A DNA stretch of 64,000 nt from Desulfomicrobium baculatum DSM 4028 (GTDB taxonomy: Bacteria; Desulfobacterota; Desulfovibrionia; Desulfovibrionales; Desulfomicrobiaceae), in assembly GCF_000023225.1 (NCBI RefSeq), contig NC_013173.1:3474501-3538500 (forward strand), read 5' to 3'. Position numbers and translations under genes: made by a program. The notes below the pieces were generated by a model. That model saw only the letters and a list, made by a program, of their open reading frames with translations, had not been told where the DNA came from and ran no database searches. This document shows, piece after piece, positions 16,751 through 26,038 of this stretch (its first letter is position 1; each line of letters begins with the position of its first letter).

Positions 16751-17641
16751 ATGCTCAACTACAGGCAACTCTACTATTTCTGGAACGTGGCCACGGCAGG
16801 CGGCATCAGGCGCGCGGCCGAGCGCATGCACCTGACGCCGCAGACGCTCAGCGGGCAGATCGGGGAGCTGGAGAGGGATCTTGGCGTCAAGCTCTTCGTG
16901 CGGACGGGACGGCGGCTCGAAATCACCGAGGCGGGCAAGCTCGCCCTGGCCCGCGCCGACGAAATCTTCCAGATCGGCAGCGAACTGACCGAAACACTCA
17001 AGGCCTCCCCGCCTGAAGAGGCCCTGCCCTTCCGTGTCGGTCTGGCGGACTCGGTGCCCAAATCCATCGCCTTCCGCCTCCTGGCTCCGGCCTTCAAGCT
17101 CGCCCCCCCCGTCCGGCTGTTCTGTCATCGGGACAGGCTGGAAAACCTGTTTGCCGAATTGGCCATTCACAAGCTCGAACTTGTCATTGCCGACAGGCAA
17201 CTGCCTGCCGGACTCGGGGTAAAAGCCTTCAACCACCCCCTGGGTAACTGTTCAATCACATTTTTCGGTGTGCAGGAACTTGTCCGGCGCTACCGGCCGG
17301 ATTTTCCGCATTCCCTGACCGGGGCACCCCTGCTCATGCCTACGGGAAGCGTACGCGGCGAGCTCGACAGATGGTTTGCCGAACACGGGATCCATCCGCA
17401 TGTGGTGGGAGAGTTTGACGATACGGCGTTGCTGAAAACCTTCGGCCAGGCAGGCCTGGGACTTTTTCCGGCGCCAAGCGTAATGAGAGAGGAGGTCCGA
17501 CGTCTGTACGACGTGGACACCGTGGGAGAAGCGCAAGACATTGATGTGCGCTATTTCGCCATTTCTGCGGAAAGACGCCTCAAGCATCCTGCCGTCATGG
17601 CCGTGAGCGAGCATGCGCGGCAGAATCTCTTCGTCAGCTGA
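16751..17641 (+). CDS. LysR-family transcriptional regulator, NhaR-like
   Basis: 296 residues. The N-terminal helix-turn-helix (YRQLYYFWNVATAGGIRRAAERMHLTPQTLSGQIGELE, read in two parts) closely follows the NhaR pattern YYFW...LTPQT...GQI, distinct from most LysR proteins. The effector domain spans about residues 95-290. NhaR regulates sodium/proton antiport and stress genes in enterobacteria; no antiporter lies near, so the target is unknown. It is divergent from purE, but LysR proteins often control a divergent neighbour, so control of purEK is possible though unsupported. The gene converges on the TPR lipoprotein gene across a strong hairpin. Confidence 0.92.
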   Translation: MLNYRQLYYFWNVATAGGIRRAAERMHLTPQTLSGQIGELERDLGVKLFVRTGRRLEITEAGKLALARADEIFQIGSELTETLKASPPEEALPFRVGLADSVPKSIAFRLLAPAFKLAPPVRLFCHRDRLENLFAELAIHKLELVIADRQLPAGLGVKAFNHPLGNCSITFFGVQELVRRYRPDFPHSLTGAPLLMPTGSVRGELDRWFAEHGIHPHVVGEFDDTALLKTFGQAGLGLFPAPSVMREEVRRLYDVDTVGEAQDIDVRYFAISAERRLKHPAVMAVSEHARQNLFVS

Positions 17642-17704
17642 GCCTGGACCCTGTGTTTTTTGGGAGCGATGCGGACCGCCAGGTTACGGACCCAGGGGGT
17701 GGTG

Positions 17705-17728
17705 CCGGGGATGCGGGGGCATCCCCGG
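17705..17728. other. Strong GC hairpin between convergent genes
   Basis: CCGGGGATGC (17705-17714) and GCATCCCCGG (17719-17728) form a perfect 10-bp stem with a GGGG loop. It lies between the ends of the converging regulator and lipoprotein genes. No T-run follows on either strand, so it may limit read-through or protect 3' ends rather than act as a classical terminator. Confidence 0.55.
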
Positions 17729-17733
17729 AGACC

Positions 17734-18498
17734 TCACTGCAAAAAATCCAGGTAATCCCGGGCCAATTTGGCTTCATTGGACTTGGGATATTGTTTGACG
17801 ATGCGCGTGAAAAGCTCCCTGGCTTCCGCCGTCTTGCCCATGCGCACCTGATGTTCCGCCAAAGCCAGAATGGTGGAGGTGCTGTCCATGTCCGCCTCCA
17901 GGCCGCTCTTGAGTACCGACTCTGCATCGTCCAGACGATTCTGGGCCACAAAAGCATCCGACAAAAGTTTATATGCCGGAATATAGCGCCAATTGCGAGC
18001 CAGCGCCTTGCGCCCGAGCTCCTCGGCCTCACTGGCCCGACCCTGACGCAGCAGGAGCACGCCAAGATTGTAGGCCGGGAACTCGGGAGTGACGTAGGTC
18101 AGGATGCCAATCGCCTTGCGATATGCGGCCTCCGCTTCACTGTCCCGTCCCAGGGCTTCCTCAACCTTGCCCAGGTTGTTCCATGCTTCCCCGAAATCTT
18201 CGTCGATTTCAACGGCCTTGGCAAACCCGTCCCGAGCCTGTTCGAGTTCCTGCAGCCCTATATAGATCATGCCCGAATCAAAATGAAAACGGGACATATG
18301 CTTGGCCGCCGGCTCCACCTTGAACAGCTCCTGCAAAGCCAGCTGCGGCTGATCGTTGTTGATGTGCGATTCAATCAGGTTGAGGCGCAGCTCCACTTCC
18401 TTGGAGCCCATATTCGAGGATGCGCCCCTGGAAGTCCCGCGGGCTCCGCACCCCGCCAGGACAAAGCATAAAACGAGAACCATCGCGCATGTCTTCAT
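17734..18498 (-). CDS. TPR lipoprotein, PilW/PilF-like pilus biogenesis protein
   Basis: 254 residues. A lipoprotein signal peptide is evident (VLCFVLAGC, lipobox cysteine at residue 17). From about residue 35 the protein is a chain of tetratricopeptide repeats (for example GEAWNNLGKVEEALGRDSEAEAAYRKAI and PAYNLGVLLLRQGRASEAEELGRKAL in pieces). Outer-membrane TPR lipoproteins of this size are typical of PilW/PilF, which stabilise the type IV pilus secretin. Such proteins also occur elsewhere, so the pilus role is inferred. It is last in the rlmN-hisI-hisG run, 41 bases after hisG, with a hairpin in between. Confidence 0.85.
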   Translation of the reverse strand: MKTCAMVLVLCFVLAGCGARGTSRGASSNMGSKEVELRLNLIESHINNDQPQLALQELFKVEPAAKHMSRFHFDSGMIYIGLQELEQARDGFAKAVEIDEDFGEAWNNLGKVEEALGRDSEAEAAYRKAIGILTYVTPEFPAYNLGVLLLRQGRASEAEELGRKALARNWRYIPAYKLLSDAFVAQNRLDDAESVLKSGLEADMDSTSTILALAEHQVRMGKTAEARELFTRIVKQYPKSNEAKLARDYLDFLQ

Positions 18499-18514
18499 GG
18501 CCGTGTTCCTTGAC

Positions 18515-18532
18515 AGCCCCCTTTTGGGGGCT
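18515..18532. other. Hairpin between hisG and TPR lipoprotein gene
   Basis: AGCCCCC-TTTT-GGGGGCT is a perfect 7-bp stem with a 4-base loop in the 41-base gap. No T-run follows on the minus strand, so it could be an RNA-processing or stability element that sets unequal expression of the two genes. Confidence 0.5.
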
Positions 18533-18539
18533 CTCGAAT

Positions 18540-19421
18540 TTAGATGACCTTGTTCAGGGAATACTCGATGATGGCCTGAGCACCCACGGCCTGCAGCTTC
18601 GGAACCAGATCCCGGACCTGACAGGTCTCGACCACGGTCTCGATGGACAGCCAGTCGGAGTTGTGCAGATGGGCTATGGTCGGAGAGTTCATGCTCGGCA
18701 GAAGCGCCATGACCTTGTCCACGACGTCGGCCGGGGCGTTCATCTTGAGCGCGACCAGCTTGTCGGCCCGCAGCGCGCCCTGCAGAAGGGTGTTCATGTT
18801 CTCGATCTTGGCCCGCTTCCAGGGATCCTTCCAGGATTCCTTGTTGGCGATGAGCTGGGTGTTGGTCTGCAAGAGCTCGGCGATGATGCGCAGGCCGTGG
18901 GCCTTGATGGTCGTGCCCGTCTCGGTGATCTCGACGATGGCGTCCACCAGCCCTTCCACAACCTTGGCCTCGGTGGCGCCCCAGGAATATTCCACCTCGA
19001 CGGGGATTCCCGCTTCTTCGAAATAGCGCTTGGTGAAGCTCAAAAATTCCGTGGCAATTTTCTTGCCCGCCAGATCTTCCGGCCGCTTGTACGGAGAGTC
19101 GCCGGCCACGGCCAGGACCCACTTGGCCGGACGATTGCTGGCCTTGGAATAAATCAGGTCGTCCACGATGACGACGTCCGACTGGTTCTCAAGGATCCAG
19201 TCCTTGCCCGTCAGGCCGGCGTCGAGCAGACCGTTTTCCACATAGCGGGCCATTTCCTGGGCCCGGCACAGTGAACAGGTCAATTCGGGGTCGTTTATTT
19301 CCGGGAAGTAGTTCCGGTGGTGCGAGGTCACCTTCCAGCCGGCCTTGGCGAAAAGTTTGACTGTGGCCTCTTCCAGGGAACCCTTCGGTATTCCGATGCG
19401 CATCTGTTTTCCATCAACCAT
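18540..19421 (-). CDS. hisG: ATP phosphoribosyltransferase, long form
   Basis: 293 residues, the long HisG form with its own C-terminal regulatory domain and so independent of HisZ. It catalyses the first step of histidine synthesis (ATP + PRPP). Seen: [16 protein letters not shown] at the N-terminus, the [14 protein letters not shown] segment, and the phosphate-binding region [22 protein letters not shown]. The last 80 residues ([27 protein letters not shown] in part) form the histidine-binding ACT-like domain, so feedback inhibition is expected. The ATG overlaps the hisI stop by one base (TAATG); AGGAGG is ten bases upstream. A second in-frame ATG six codons later is also possible. Confidence 0.97.
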   Translation of the reverse strand: MVDGKQMRIGIPKGSLEEATVKLFAKAGWKVTSHHRNYFPEINDPELTCSLCRAQEMARYVENGLLDAGLTGKDWILENQSDVVIVDDLIYSKASNRPAKWVLAVAGDSPYKRPEDLAGKKIATEFLSFTKRYFEEAGIPVEVEYSWGATEAKVVEGLVDAIVEITETGTTIKAHGLRIIAELLQTNTQLIANKESWKDPWKRAKIENMNTLLQGALRADKLVALKMNAPADVVDKVMALLPSMNSPTIAHLHNSDWLSIETVVETCQVRDLVPKLQAVGAQAIIEYSLNKVI

Positions 19422-19798
19422 TATTTATAAACCTCCTTGGGATCGAACACCATGGGGGAGCAGTCCGTCCACCGCCCCTGTGCGTCTCGTTCACGATAAA
19501 AACAACTCCTGCGCCCCGTATGGCAGGCCGCCCCGCCAATCTGCTCGACCTGAACCAGCACAGTGTCCCGGTCGCAGTCCAGGCGTATGGAGCGAACCTT
19601 CTGCACATGCCCTGACGTGCCGCCCTTGTGCCACAGGGATTTGCGACTGCGGCTGTAGTAATGGACCTCGCCGGTGCGCAGGGTCTCGTTCCAGGCTTCT
19701 TCGTTCATATAGGCGAGCATGAGCACTTCGCCACTCGCCGCCTCCTGGGCGATGACCGGGATAAGGCCACCGCATTTATCAAAATCAGGCTGTTCCAT
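19421..19798 (-). CDS. hisI: Phosphoribosyl-AMP cyclohydrolase
   Basis: 125 residues, a monofunctional HisI that opens the purine ring of PR-AMP in step three of histidine synthesis. The zinc and magnesium ligand motifs are intact: [20 protein letters not shown], then [12 protein letters not shown] (DCD motif) and the paired cysteines in [15 protein letters not shown]. There is no HisE domain, unlike the fused HisIE of enterobacteria. It overlaps the rlmN 3' end by 14 bases and hisG by one, so the three are read as one message. Other his genes are not in the window. Confidence 0.96.
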   Translation of the reverse strand: MEQPDFDKCGGLIPVIAQEAASGEVLMLAYMNEEAWNETLRTGEVHYYSRSRKSLWHKGGTSGHVQKVRSIRLDCDRDTVLVQVEQIGGAACHTGRRSCFYRERDAQGRWTDCSPMVFDPKEVYK

Positions 19799-20867
19799 CG
19801 TTTGGTCCTTCTTTGCTCGTCGTCGAATTCATGCGGCCCTGAGCCTCGGTCTTGAGCTGACCGCAGGCTGCCGCGATATCCTGCCCCTTGCTCTTGCGCA
19901 AGGTCACGGTGAAGCCCTTCTTGCGCAGAAGCTCCTCAAAGGCCAGCACATCCCCGGGCGCGGGAGCGGCATATTCGATGCCCGGGCCGGGATTGTAGGC
20001 GATGAGGTTGATCTTGCATTTGAGGTGCGACAAGAGCCGCACCAGCTGCCGGGCATGCTGGAGGCTGTCGTTCACACCCTTGATCAAAATGTATTCGATG
20101 GTCACCCGTTCCCGGGCTTTGAGTTCCATGCCCTGAAGGGCCGCAATCAACTCCTCGATGGGCCAACGCGCGGCTCCCGGCATGAGGCTTTCCCGGATTT
20201 CCTGGGTCGGAGCGTGCAGGGAAATGGCCGGCAGGGCCAGACCTTCAATCCCGAAAACGTCCATCTTGCCCTTGATGGCGCAGGTCGAAAGCGTGATGCG
20301 GCGGCGTGAAAATTCAAGGCCCTCGGCATTGGAGAGGATCTGCAGGCTGCGCCGCACCTCGTCCCAGTTGGTGAGGGGCTCGCCCATGCCCATGTACACG
20401 AGATTCTTCACTTCATCGCCCAAACCGTGCGCGCGCAGATAGTCCCTGGCCACAAGCACCTGAGCCGCGATCTCCCCGCCGGTCATGTTGCGGGAGAAGC
20501 CCATCAGTCCCGTGCTGCAGAACGTACACCCCATGGGACAGCCGATCTGGCACGACAGGCACTGGGTGTAGCGTTCCTTGTCCGGGATGAGCACGGTCTC
20601 GACCAGCGCACCGTCAGCCAGACGCAAGAGCAGCTTGACCGTCCCGTCGCTGCTGGTCTGCACCTCATGCACTTCCGGCCAATCGAGCGCCCACTCGCGC
20701 ATGAGCTGCTCCCTGAAATCCCGGGCCAGGTTGGTCATGGCCGAAAATTCGCGCACTCCCTTGCGCCACAGCCATTGCCACAGCTGCCGAGCCCGAAAGC
20801 TCTGGTGGCCCATGGCCTGCACGGCCTCTTCAAGTTCGGGGCAGGTCAATTCAAGAATATTGCGCAT
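19785..20867 (-). CDS. rlmN: 23S rRNA/tRNA adenine-C2 methyltransferase
   Basis: 360 residues, a radical SAM enzyme that methylates A2503 of 23S rRNA and A37 of some tRNAs. The cluster motif is [11 protein letters not shown], followed by GMGEPL. The ISLHAP strand and the methyl-carrying cysteine in [15 protein letters not shown] are present, so both catalytic cysteine regions are intact. The N-terminal HhH-like domain ([24 protein letters not shown] in part) is typical. The start at 20867 ([11 protein letters not shown]) is preferred over an upstream ATG because family alignment begins there and GGAG is close. It begins the rlmN-hisI-hisG run. Confidence 0.96.
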   Translation of the reverse strand: MRNILELTCPELEEAVQAMGHQSFRARQLWQWLWRKGVREFSAMTNLARDFREQLMREWALDWPEVHEVQTSSDGTVKLLLRLADGALVETVLIPDKERYTQCLSCQIGCPMGCTFCSTGLMGFSRNMTGGEIAAQVLVARDYLRAHGLGDEVKNLVYMGMGEPLTNWDEVRRSLQILSNAEGLEFSRRRITLSTCAIKGKMDVFGIEGLALPAISLHAPTQEIRESLMPGAARWPIEELIAALQGMELKARERVTIEYILIKGVNDSLQHARQLVRLLSHLKCKINLIAYNPGPGIEYAAPAPGDVLAFEELLRKKGFTVTLRKSKGQDIAAACGQLKTEAQGRMNSTTSKEGPNDGTA

Positions 20868-20962
20868 GATGCTCCGCTGTCTGGAATCGCAAAGGCACAA
20901 AGGGCGTTACAAAGCCACCCCTCGTGCCTTTGGCGGGAAACAAGCTCCGCGAACCGGGCCGC

Positions 20963-22288
20963 CTAGAGCTGCTCCTTGGCTTTGTATGCGGCCACAAAAC
21001 GCTCGGCCTCTTCGACCGTGTTCACGTCGCCGGCGATCTGGGCCTGGAGCAGGTTGTCGCGAATCAGCCCCACGGCCGGGCCGGGCTTGATGCGCGCGAT
21101 ATCCATGATCTGCTTGCCGTTCAGCAAGGGTTCGAGCAGCTCCTCACGGATGTCCGCCCGCTCCAGCATTTTCATATTGTGATTGAATTCTGTGTAGTTG
21201 GCGTTTCTGGCCTTGATGTCGGCCCGAGCCATCTCGATAAGGCGCGGATAGTCGTCCACGGCCTTGAAACGGCGGATGCCCTTGTCGGTCAGCATGAAGT
21301 GGAAACGCATGTGGTTGCGGACCAGATTCACGATCATGTCCACTTCCTCGGTATTGAGGCGCAGACGCTTTAGGATCTTGCGCGCGACCTTGGCGCCGAT
21401 GCGATGGTGCTGGTAGAAGGTGGTGCGATCCTCGTAGACCTCTCCGGCGTAGAGCTTGCCGCAATTGAGGAAGAGGCAGCCGAGAGTTCCGTACCAGTCG
21501 TAGGGCAGCTCTTCCGGGTAGCGCTGCATGACCTTCAGGGTGTGTTCCCAGATGGACCTGGACCCGGTCTCCTCGTCGAAAACCTGAAAGATGCGACTCA
21601 GGGCGGCCAGTTCCGGCACCAGTCCGTGCAGGATCATGGAATCGAACAGGAGCTCGGCGAAACGCCACATGTTCTCGGCCTCGACCTTGCGCCATTCATC
21701 CATGATGTCCGTGACCGAAACATAATCAAGCACCCGGCGCGAAGCGCGGATGATGGACATCCAGGAATTTTCCTCGATGGGCAGATGATAGTTGGCCGAA
21801 AAACGCAAGGCCCGGATGGCCCGCAGATAATCGTGTTTGAGGGTTTCGTCGGGAATACCCTGAAACTTGATCTGCCCGCCGGAGATGTTCTCGAAGCCGT
21901 CGTAAACGTCACGGGAACGGGGGATGAACGGACAGGCCAGGCTGACGGGAAAACCGTCGTCCTTGTCGAGCTTCTTCAGCATGTTGGACGTAATCTGGGC
22001 CACGCAGGCCTCGGGATGGGAGGCGTCGGCCATGTCGGCGGGATGAAAGAGAAAGGTTGCGCTGCCCTGGTCCATCCTGGCCACGATATCCCCGCTGCCG
22101 GCGGTAATTTTGGGAAAAAGATTTTTGAGGCCGGCAAGATCGATATCCGTGCAGATCTCCACCTCGGCATCCTTGGAAGTTCCAAGAATCTTGCGCTGCA
22201 GCGCAGCGTTGATGACGTAGGCGTCATAGCCGTTGCGCATGATGGTTTTACAGATGGAGGCGGCTTCTTTTATCGGCTGAGGCATCAA
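20963..22288 (-). CDS. Degenerate CCA-adding-enzyme-like nucleotidyltransferase/HD protein
   Basis: 441 residues with the domain order of class II CCA-adding enzymes/poly(A) polymerases: nucleotidyltransferase head, neck (HDYLRAIRALRFSANYHLPIE near 152-171) and HD-type body with HMRFH. Both active sites look eroded. In the head, the GG-x-VRD and DxD signatures are replaced by NGYDAYVINAALQ and AEVE (residues 41-44). In the body the HD pair of LLHDIGK is LN in FLNCGK (273-278), although H249 and the FYQHHRIGAK histidines remain. It may bind RNA or nucleotide without catalysis. It sits directly downstream of the PilR-like regulator gene and upstream of rlmN. A true CCA enzyme would have to be elsewhere. 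Confidence 0.8.
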   Translation of the reverse strand: MMPQPIKEAASICKTIMRNGYDAYVINAALQRKILGTSKDAEVEICTDIDLAGLKNLFPKITAGSGDIVARMDQGSATFLFHPADMADASHPEACVAQITSNMLKKLDKDDGFPVSLACPFIPRSRDVYDGFENISGGQIKFQGIPDETLKHDYLRAIRALRFSANYHLPIEENSWMSIIRASRRVLDYVSVTDIMDEWRKVEAENMWRFAELLFDSMILHGLVPELAALSRIFQVFDEETGSRSIWEHTLKVMQRYPEELPYDWYGTLGCLFLNCGKLYAGEVYEDRTTFYQHHRIGAKVARKILKRLRLNTEEVDMIVNLVRNHMRFHFMLTDKGIRRFKAVDDYPRLIEMARADIKARNANYTEFNHNMKMLERADIREELLEPLLNGKQIMDIARIKPGPAVGLIRDNLLQAQIAGDVNTVEEAERFVAAYKAKEQL

Positions 22289-22345
22289 GATCTCCTTGAA
22301 TGGTCGTGTTCATAAAAAAGTCTGCACCCTATAATCGGATGCAAT

Positions 22346-23719
22346 CTAAATATCTTCATCTTTTTCCCCTGACTTGGTCAAGCGGTAGCGGAACTGCCTG
22401 AAGTTGAGTCCGACCATCTCCGCGGCCCGCCCCTTGTGCCCGCCGCAGCGCCGCAGCGCCTCGGAAATGACCTTGTGCTCATGCACGGCAAGGTATTCGT
22501 CGAGGGTCATCTGTCCGGACAGGACTTTCTGGATTCCACCATCCTGATCCGTGGAGGTGATTTTTTCATAGATGACCAGGGAATCCGCCGTGACGGTGTC
22601 ACCGGGTTCGAGGGCCACGGCCCGCTCCACGATGTTTTCGAGTTCGCGCACGTTGCCGGGATACCCGTAGGCCAGCAGCTTCTTGCGCGCATCGGCGGTG
22701 AATCCCCGCAGCTGACGCTTCTGGGCGCGGCACGCCTTTTCCAGAAAATGGTCGGCCAGGGTCAGCGCGTCGTCCCCGCGTTCGCGCAGAGGCGGAAGAT
22801 GCACCTTGACCCCGCTCAGACGATAATAGAGATCCTCGCGAAAATCGCCGTCGGCCACGCTCTGCTCGACGTTGCGATTGGTCGCCGCGATGATGCGCAC
22901 GTCCGAGCGCAGCTCCTCCGTCCCGCCAAGGGGAATGAAGCAGCGCTCCTGCACGTAGCGCAAAAGCTTGACCTGCGTGGAATGAGCAAGCTCGCCCACT
23001 TCGTCCAGAAAAAGGGTCCCGCCCTCGGCCATTTCGAGCAGGCCCTTCTTGGCGCGGTCAGCGCTGGTGAAGGCACCCTTGCGAAAGCCGAACAGCTCGC
23101 TTTCCACCAGATTCTCCGGCAAGCCGCCGCAGTTGATGGCCAGGAAAGGATGCTTTGCGCGCTGGCTCTGGCTGTGGATGCAGCGGGCGAAGAGCTCCTT
23201 GCCCGTCCCGGACTCGCCGGTCACGAGCACGCTGATGTTTGTCGGGGCGATGCGCCGGACCAGGTCGAAGACGGCCTGCATCTGCCGGCTTCCACCGATG
23301 ATCTCGCCGTACTGCTTGCTGATCTGCCCCTTGAGCCAGTCATTTTCCTCTTTGAGACGGGCCGTTTCCAGGGTGCGCTCCACCGTGTAGAGCAGGTCGT
23401 CGAGCTCGAAGGGCTTGGAGATATAGTCCTTGGCGCCATGCTTCATGGCCGTGATGGCGCTCTTGGCGTCGGCGTAGGCCGTGACCATGAGCACAGGCAC
23501 CTCGGCCCAGGTCTCGCGGATGCGCACCAGGAGATCGATCCCGCTTTCGCGGCCCAGGCGCAGGTCCAGCAGGATAAGGGCGATGGATTGCTGCTGCAGC
23601 ACGGCCAGGGCCGTGGCGGAATCGGGCGCGGTCCAGACCGCATGCCCTTTCTTGATCAGGGCGATCTCCAGGACTTCACGCAGGCTCAGGTCATCGTCGA
23701 CGATAAGTATGTTGGCCAT
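22346..23719 (-). CDS. Sigma-54-dependent response regulator, PilR/NtrC type
   Basis: 457 residues. Receiver domain 1-120 with acidic pocket VDDD and phospho-acceptor D52. The AAA+ domain has Walker A GESGTGKE (168-175) and the sigma-54 contact loop GAFTSA (215-220, normally GAFTGA); its Walker B reads GTLFLDEVGEL. A Fis-type helix-turn-helix is at the C-terminus (GGHKGRAAEMVGLNFRQFRYRL). The NFRQFRYRL ending resembles PilR more than NtrC. It should activate sigma-54 promoters when phosphorylated. No kinase is adjacent, but a PilS-like kinase lies at 57671-59320. The start at 23719 matches the family (MANILIVDDD). Confidence 0.92.
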   Translation of the reverse strand: MANILIVDDDLSLREVLEIALIKKGHAVWTAPDSATALAVLQQQSIALILLDLRLGRESGIDLLVRIRETWAEVPVLMVTAYADAKSAITAMKHGAKDYISKPFELDDLLYTVERTLETARLKEENDWLKGQISKQYGEIIGGSRQMQAVFDLVRRIAPTNISVLVTGESGTGKELFARCIHSQSQRAKHPFLAINCGGLPENLVESELFGFRKGAFTSADRAKKGLLEMAEGGTLFLDEVGELAHSTQVKLLRYVQERCFIPLGGTEELRSDVRIIAATNRNVEQSVADGDFREDLYYRLSGVKVHLPPLRERGDDALTLADHFLEKACRAQKRQLRGFTADARKKLLAYGYPGNVRELENIVERAVALEPGDTVTADSLVIYEKITSTDQDGGIQKVLSGQMTLDEYLAVHEHKVISEALRRCGGHKGRAAEMVGLNFRQFRYRLTKSGEKDEDI

Positions 23720-23769
23720 ATTCTTTCCGTGCTTCCCTGCTTGCAAAAATCAATTCGGCCCCGCCCGCA

Positions 23770-25083
23770 TCAAGGGCGCGTCAGCGTGATTGCCTCCAGC
23801 CTGGAAAAGACAGCCCGGCCGCCCAGAAAATGCGCCATGACCCGGCCCGGCACCTCCTTGTCCAGGCAGGGCGTGTTCTTGCCCTTGGACAAGAGGGCCC
23901 CGGCCGTGGCCACCCATGCCAGATCAGGATCAAAAAGCACAAAGTCCGCCGGGTCTCCTGGCCGCAAGCGGTTGGCGGGCAGATCGAAGATGGCGGCCGT
24001 GTTCCAGCACCACAAACGGCTTATGTCCGCAAATTCAAGCTCCCCGCTGCGCACCAGTTCATAGGTCAGGGACAGTGCCGTATCAAGGCCGGAAATGCCG
24101 TTTGGCGCGTCGGCGAAGGTCACTTCCTTTTCGTGGGCGGCGTGAGGCGCGTGGTCCGTGACCAGGATGTCGATGACTCCCGCGCGCACGGCCTGGCGCA
24201 GGGCCAGCACATCGTCGCGGGTGCGCAGGGGGGGATTTACCCGCACGCTGGTATCGTAGCTCTCGACCCGGGATTCATCCCAGAGCAGGTAGTGCGGGCA
24301 GGTTTCCGCCGTGACCTTGACGCCGCGCTCCTTGGCGCCGGCGATGAGCTCCACCGACTGCCGGCAGCTGATGTGGGCCAGATGGATGGGCAGGTCCAGA
24401 TAGGAGGCCAAAAGGATGTCACGGGCGACCTGCATGGCCTCGGATGCGGTGGGAATGCCCTTGAGGCCCAGACGGCTCGAAACCTCGCCTTCGTTCATGA
24501 CTCCGCCCTTGCCCAGCCACGGGTCCTCGCAGTGGTCGATGACCTTGAGGCCGAAATCCGCCGCATATTCCATGGCCCGCCGAAAAAGCTCCGCGTTTTC
24601 GACAGGCAAGCCGTCGTTGGACAGGGCCACGCAACCGGCTCGGGCCAGTTCCCCGGCCGCGGCCAGCTCCTTGCCCAGAAGGCCCACGGTCAGTGCCCCC
24701 ACCGGCCGCACCCAGGGGCCATGCGGAAAGGCCTCCCGCGCCTTTTGCAGCATGAAGCGTGTCACCGAGGCGTTGTCGTTGACGGGGCTCGTGTTGGCCA
24801 TGGCCATGACCTGGCCAAAGCCTCCCCCGGCTGCGGCGGACAGGCCGGACCTGATGTCCTCTTTGTATTCCTGGCCAGGCTCGCGCAGATGCACGTGCGC
24901 GTCGATGAGGCTCGGCAGGAGGGTTAGCCCCCCCGCATCGACAACCTGGACCCCGGACATGTCAACAGGCGCGGCAACGGTTCCGGCCTCGGCCAGTTCC
25001 AGCACTCGGCCCTCGCCAATGAAGAGGTCGCAGCTGCGATCCTCCCAGGAAACATTGCGAATCAGACAATCTACATGTGCCAT
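23770..25083 (-). CDS. pyrC: Dihydroorotase, class I
   Basis: 437 residues, an amidohydrolase that cyclises N-carbamoyl-aspartate to dihydroorotate in pyrimidine synthesis. The first metal motif is DAHVHLREPG, and ANTSPVND follows. Further ligands are in VIDHCEDP and LAHISCRQSVE, and the catalytic aspartate is in LVTDHAPH, so all metal sites are kept and the enzyme should be active, unlike the PyrC' pseudo-subunits of some bacteria. It follows pyrB by 22 bases, forming a pyrBC unit. In several lineages this class forms a complex with PyrB, which fits the adjacency; complex formation here is inference. Confidence 0.96.
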   Translation of the reverse strand: MAHVDCLIRNVSWEDRSCDLFIGEGRVLELAEAGTVAAPVDMSGVQVVDAGGLTLLPSLIDAHVHLREPGQEYKEDIRSGLSAAAGGGFGQVMAMANTSPVNDNASVTRFMLQKAREAFPHGPWVRPVGALTVGLLGKELAAAGELARAGCVALSNDGLPVENAELFRRAMEYAADFGLKVIDHCEDPWLGKGGVMNEGEVSSRLGLKGIPTASEAMQVARDILLASYLDLPIHLAHISCRQSVELIAGAKERGVKVTAETCPHYLLWDESRVESYDTSVRVNPPLRTRDDVLALRQAVRAGVIDILVTDHAPHAAHEKEVTFADAPNGISGLDTALSLTYELVRSGELEFADISRLWCWNTAAIFDLPANRLRPGDPADFVLFDPDLAWVATAGALLSKGKNTPCLDKEVPGRVMAHFLGGRAVFSRLEAITLTRP

Positions 25084-25105
25084 GGTACCACCATCGTAAA
25101 ATTTA

Positions 25106-26038
25106 TCATGCCGAAATCCGGGTCCGGGTCAAATACAGGTGCAAAAGGGTCATGCGCACGGCCACGCCCGAGGCGACCTGATCCAAAATAAGGCTCGCCC
25201 CGCAGTCGGCCAGTTCCGAGGCGATCTCAAGGCCCCGGTTCATGGGACCGGGATGCATGATCTTCACATCCGCATTGGCCTTTTCCAGATGCCTGGGCGA
25301 GAGGCCATAGGTGCAGGCGTATTCGCGCAGATCAGGCAGGAGCCCCGCCTGCTGGCGCTCCAGCTGCAGACGCAGGCAGATGACCGCGTCCACCCCCTCG
25401 CAGGCCTTGGCCACGTCGGAGAAAACCTCCACCGGCCAGGTCCGGACCATGGCCGGCAGCAATGTGCGCGGGGCGCAGAGCCGCACCCGCACACCGAGCA
25501 TGGTCAAAAGTTCCACGTTCGAACGGGCCACCCGGCTATGCGCGATGTCACCAAGGATGCACACGGTCTTGCCCGCAAAAGAGCCCCAGACCTGATGCAG
25601 GGTGAACCCGTCCAAGAGGGCCTGGGTGGGGTGGGCATGCCAGCCGTCGCCGGCGTTGATGACGGAGCAGGACAGCCGTTCGGCCAGAAACCTGGCCGCC
25701 CCGCTGTCCCAGTGCCGGATGACGATGGCGTCGGGGTTCATGGCCTGCAGGGTCAGGGCCGTGTCTTTGAGGCTCTCGCCCTTTTGCAGGGAGCTGCCCG
25801 ACTTGGTCAGGCTGAATGTATCGGCGGAGAGGCGCTTGCCGGCCATGTCGAAAGAGGTCTTGGTGCGCGTGGACGCCTCGGCGAAAAACAGGACCACGCT
25901 CTTGCCCTTCAGGATGGGCACCTTCTTGATGGGCCGCTGGTTCACTTCCGCGAACCGGGCCGCCGTCTCGAAAACATGGGCGATCTCGTCCGTGTCGAGC
26001 TGGGAAATTTCCAAAAGGTCCTTATGCCGCCAATTCAT
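25106..26038 (-). CDS. pyrB: Aspartate carbamoyltransferase catalytic subunit
   Basis: 310 residues. PyrB joins carbamoyl phosphate and aspartate in the first committed step of pyrimidine synthesis. Motifs: the carbamoyl-phosphate loop STRTKTSF, then HPTQALLD. The aspartate-binding part has [11 protein letters not shown]. No regulatory subunit gene (pyrI) is adjacent. The ATG at 26038 (MNWRHKDLL) matches family starts; the frame remains open upstream but that stretch overlaps the leader. It is coupled to a 40-codon leader ORF by an ATGA overlap, and a strong terminator hairpin lies 47 bases upstream, suggesting attenuation control. Confidence 0.97.
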   Translation of the reverse strand: MNWRHKDLLEISQLDTDEIAHVFETAARFAEVNQRPIKKVPILKGKSVVLFFAEASTRTKTSFDMAGKRLSADTFSLTKSGSSLQKGESLKDTALTLQAMNPDAIVIRHWDSGAARFLAERLSCSVINAGDGWHAHPTQALLDGFTLHQVWGSFAGKTVCILGDIAHSRVARSNVELLTMLGVRVRLCAPRTLLPAMVRTWPVEVFSDVAKACEGVDAVICLRLQLERQQAGLLPDLREYACTYGLSPRHLEKANADVKIMHPGPMNRGLEIASELADCGASLILDQVASGVAVRMTLLHLYLTRTRISA

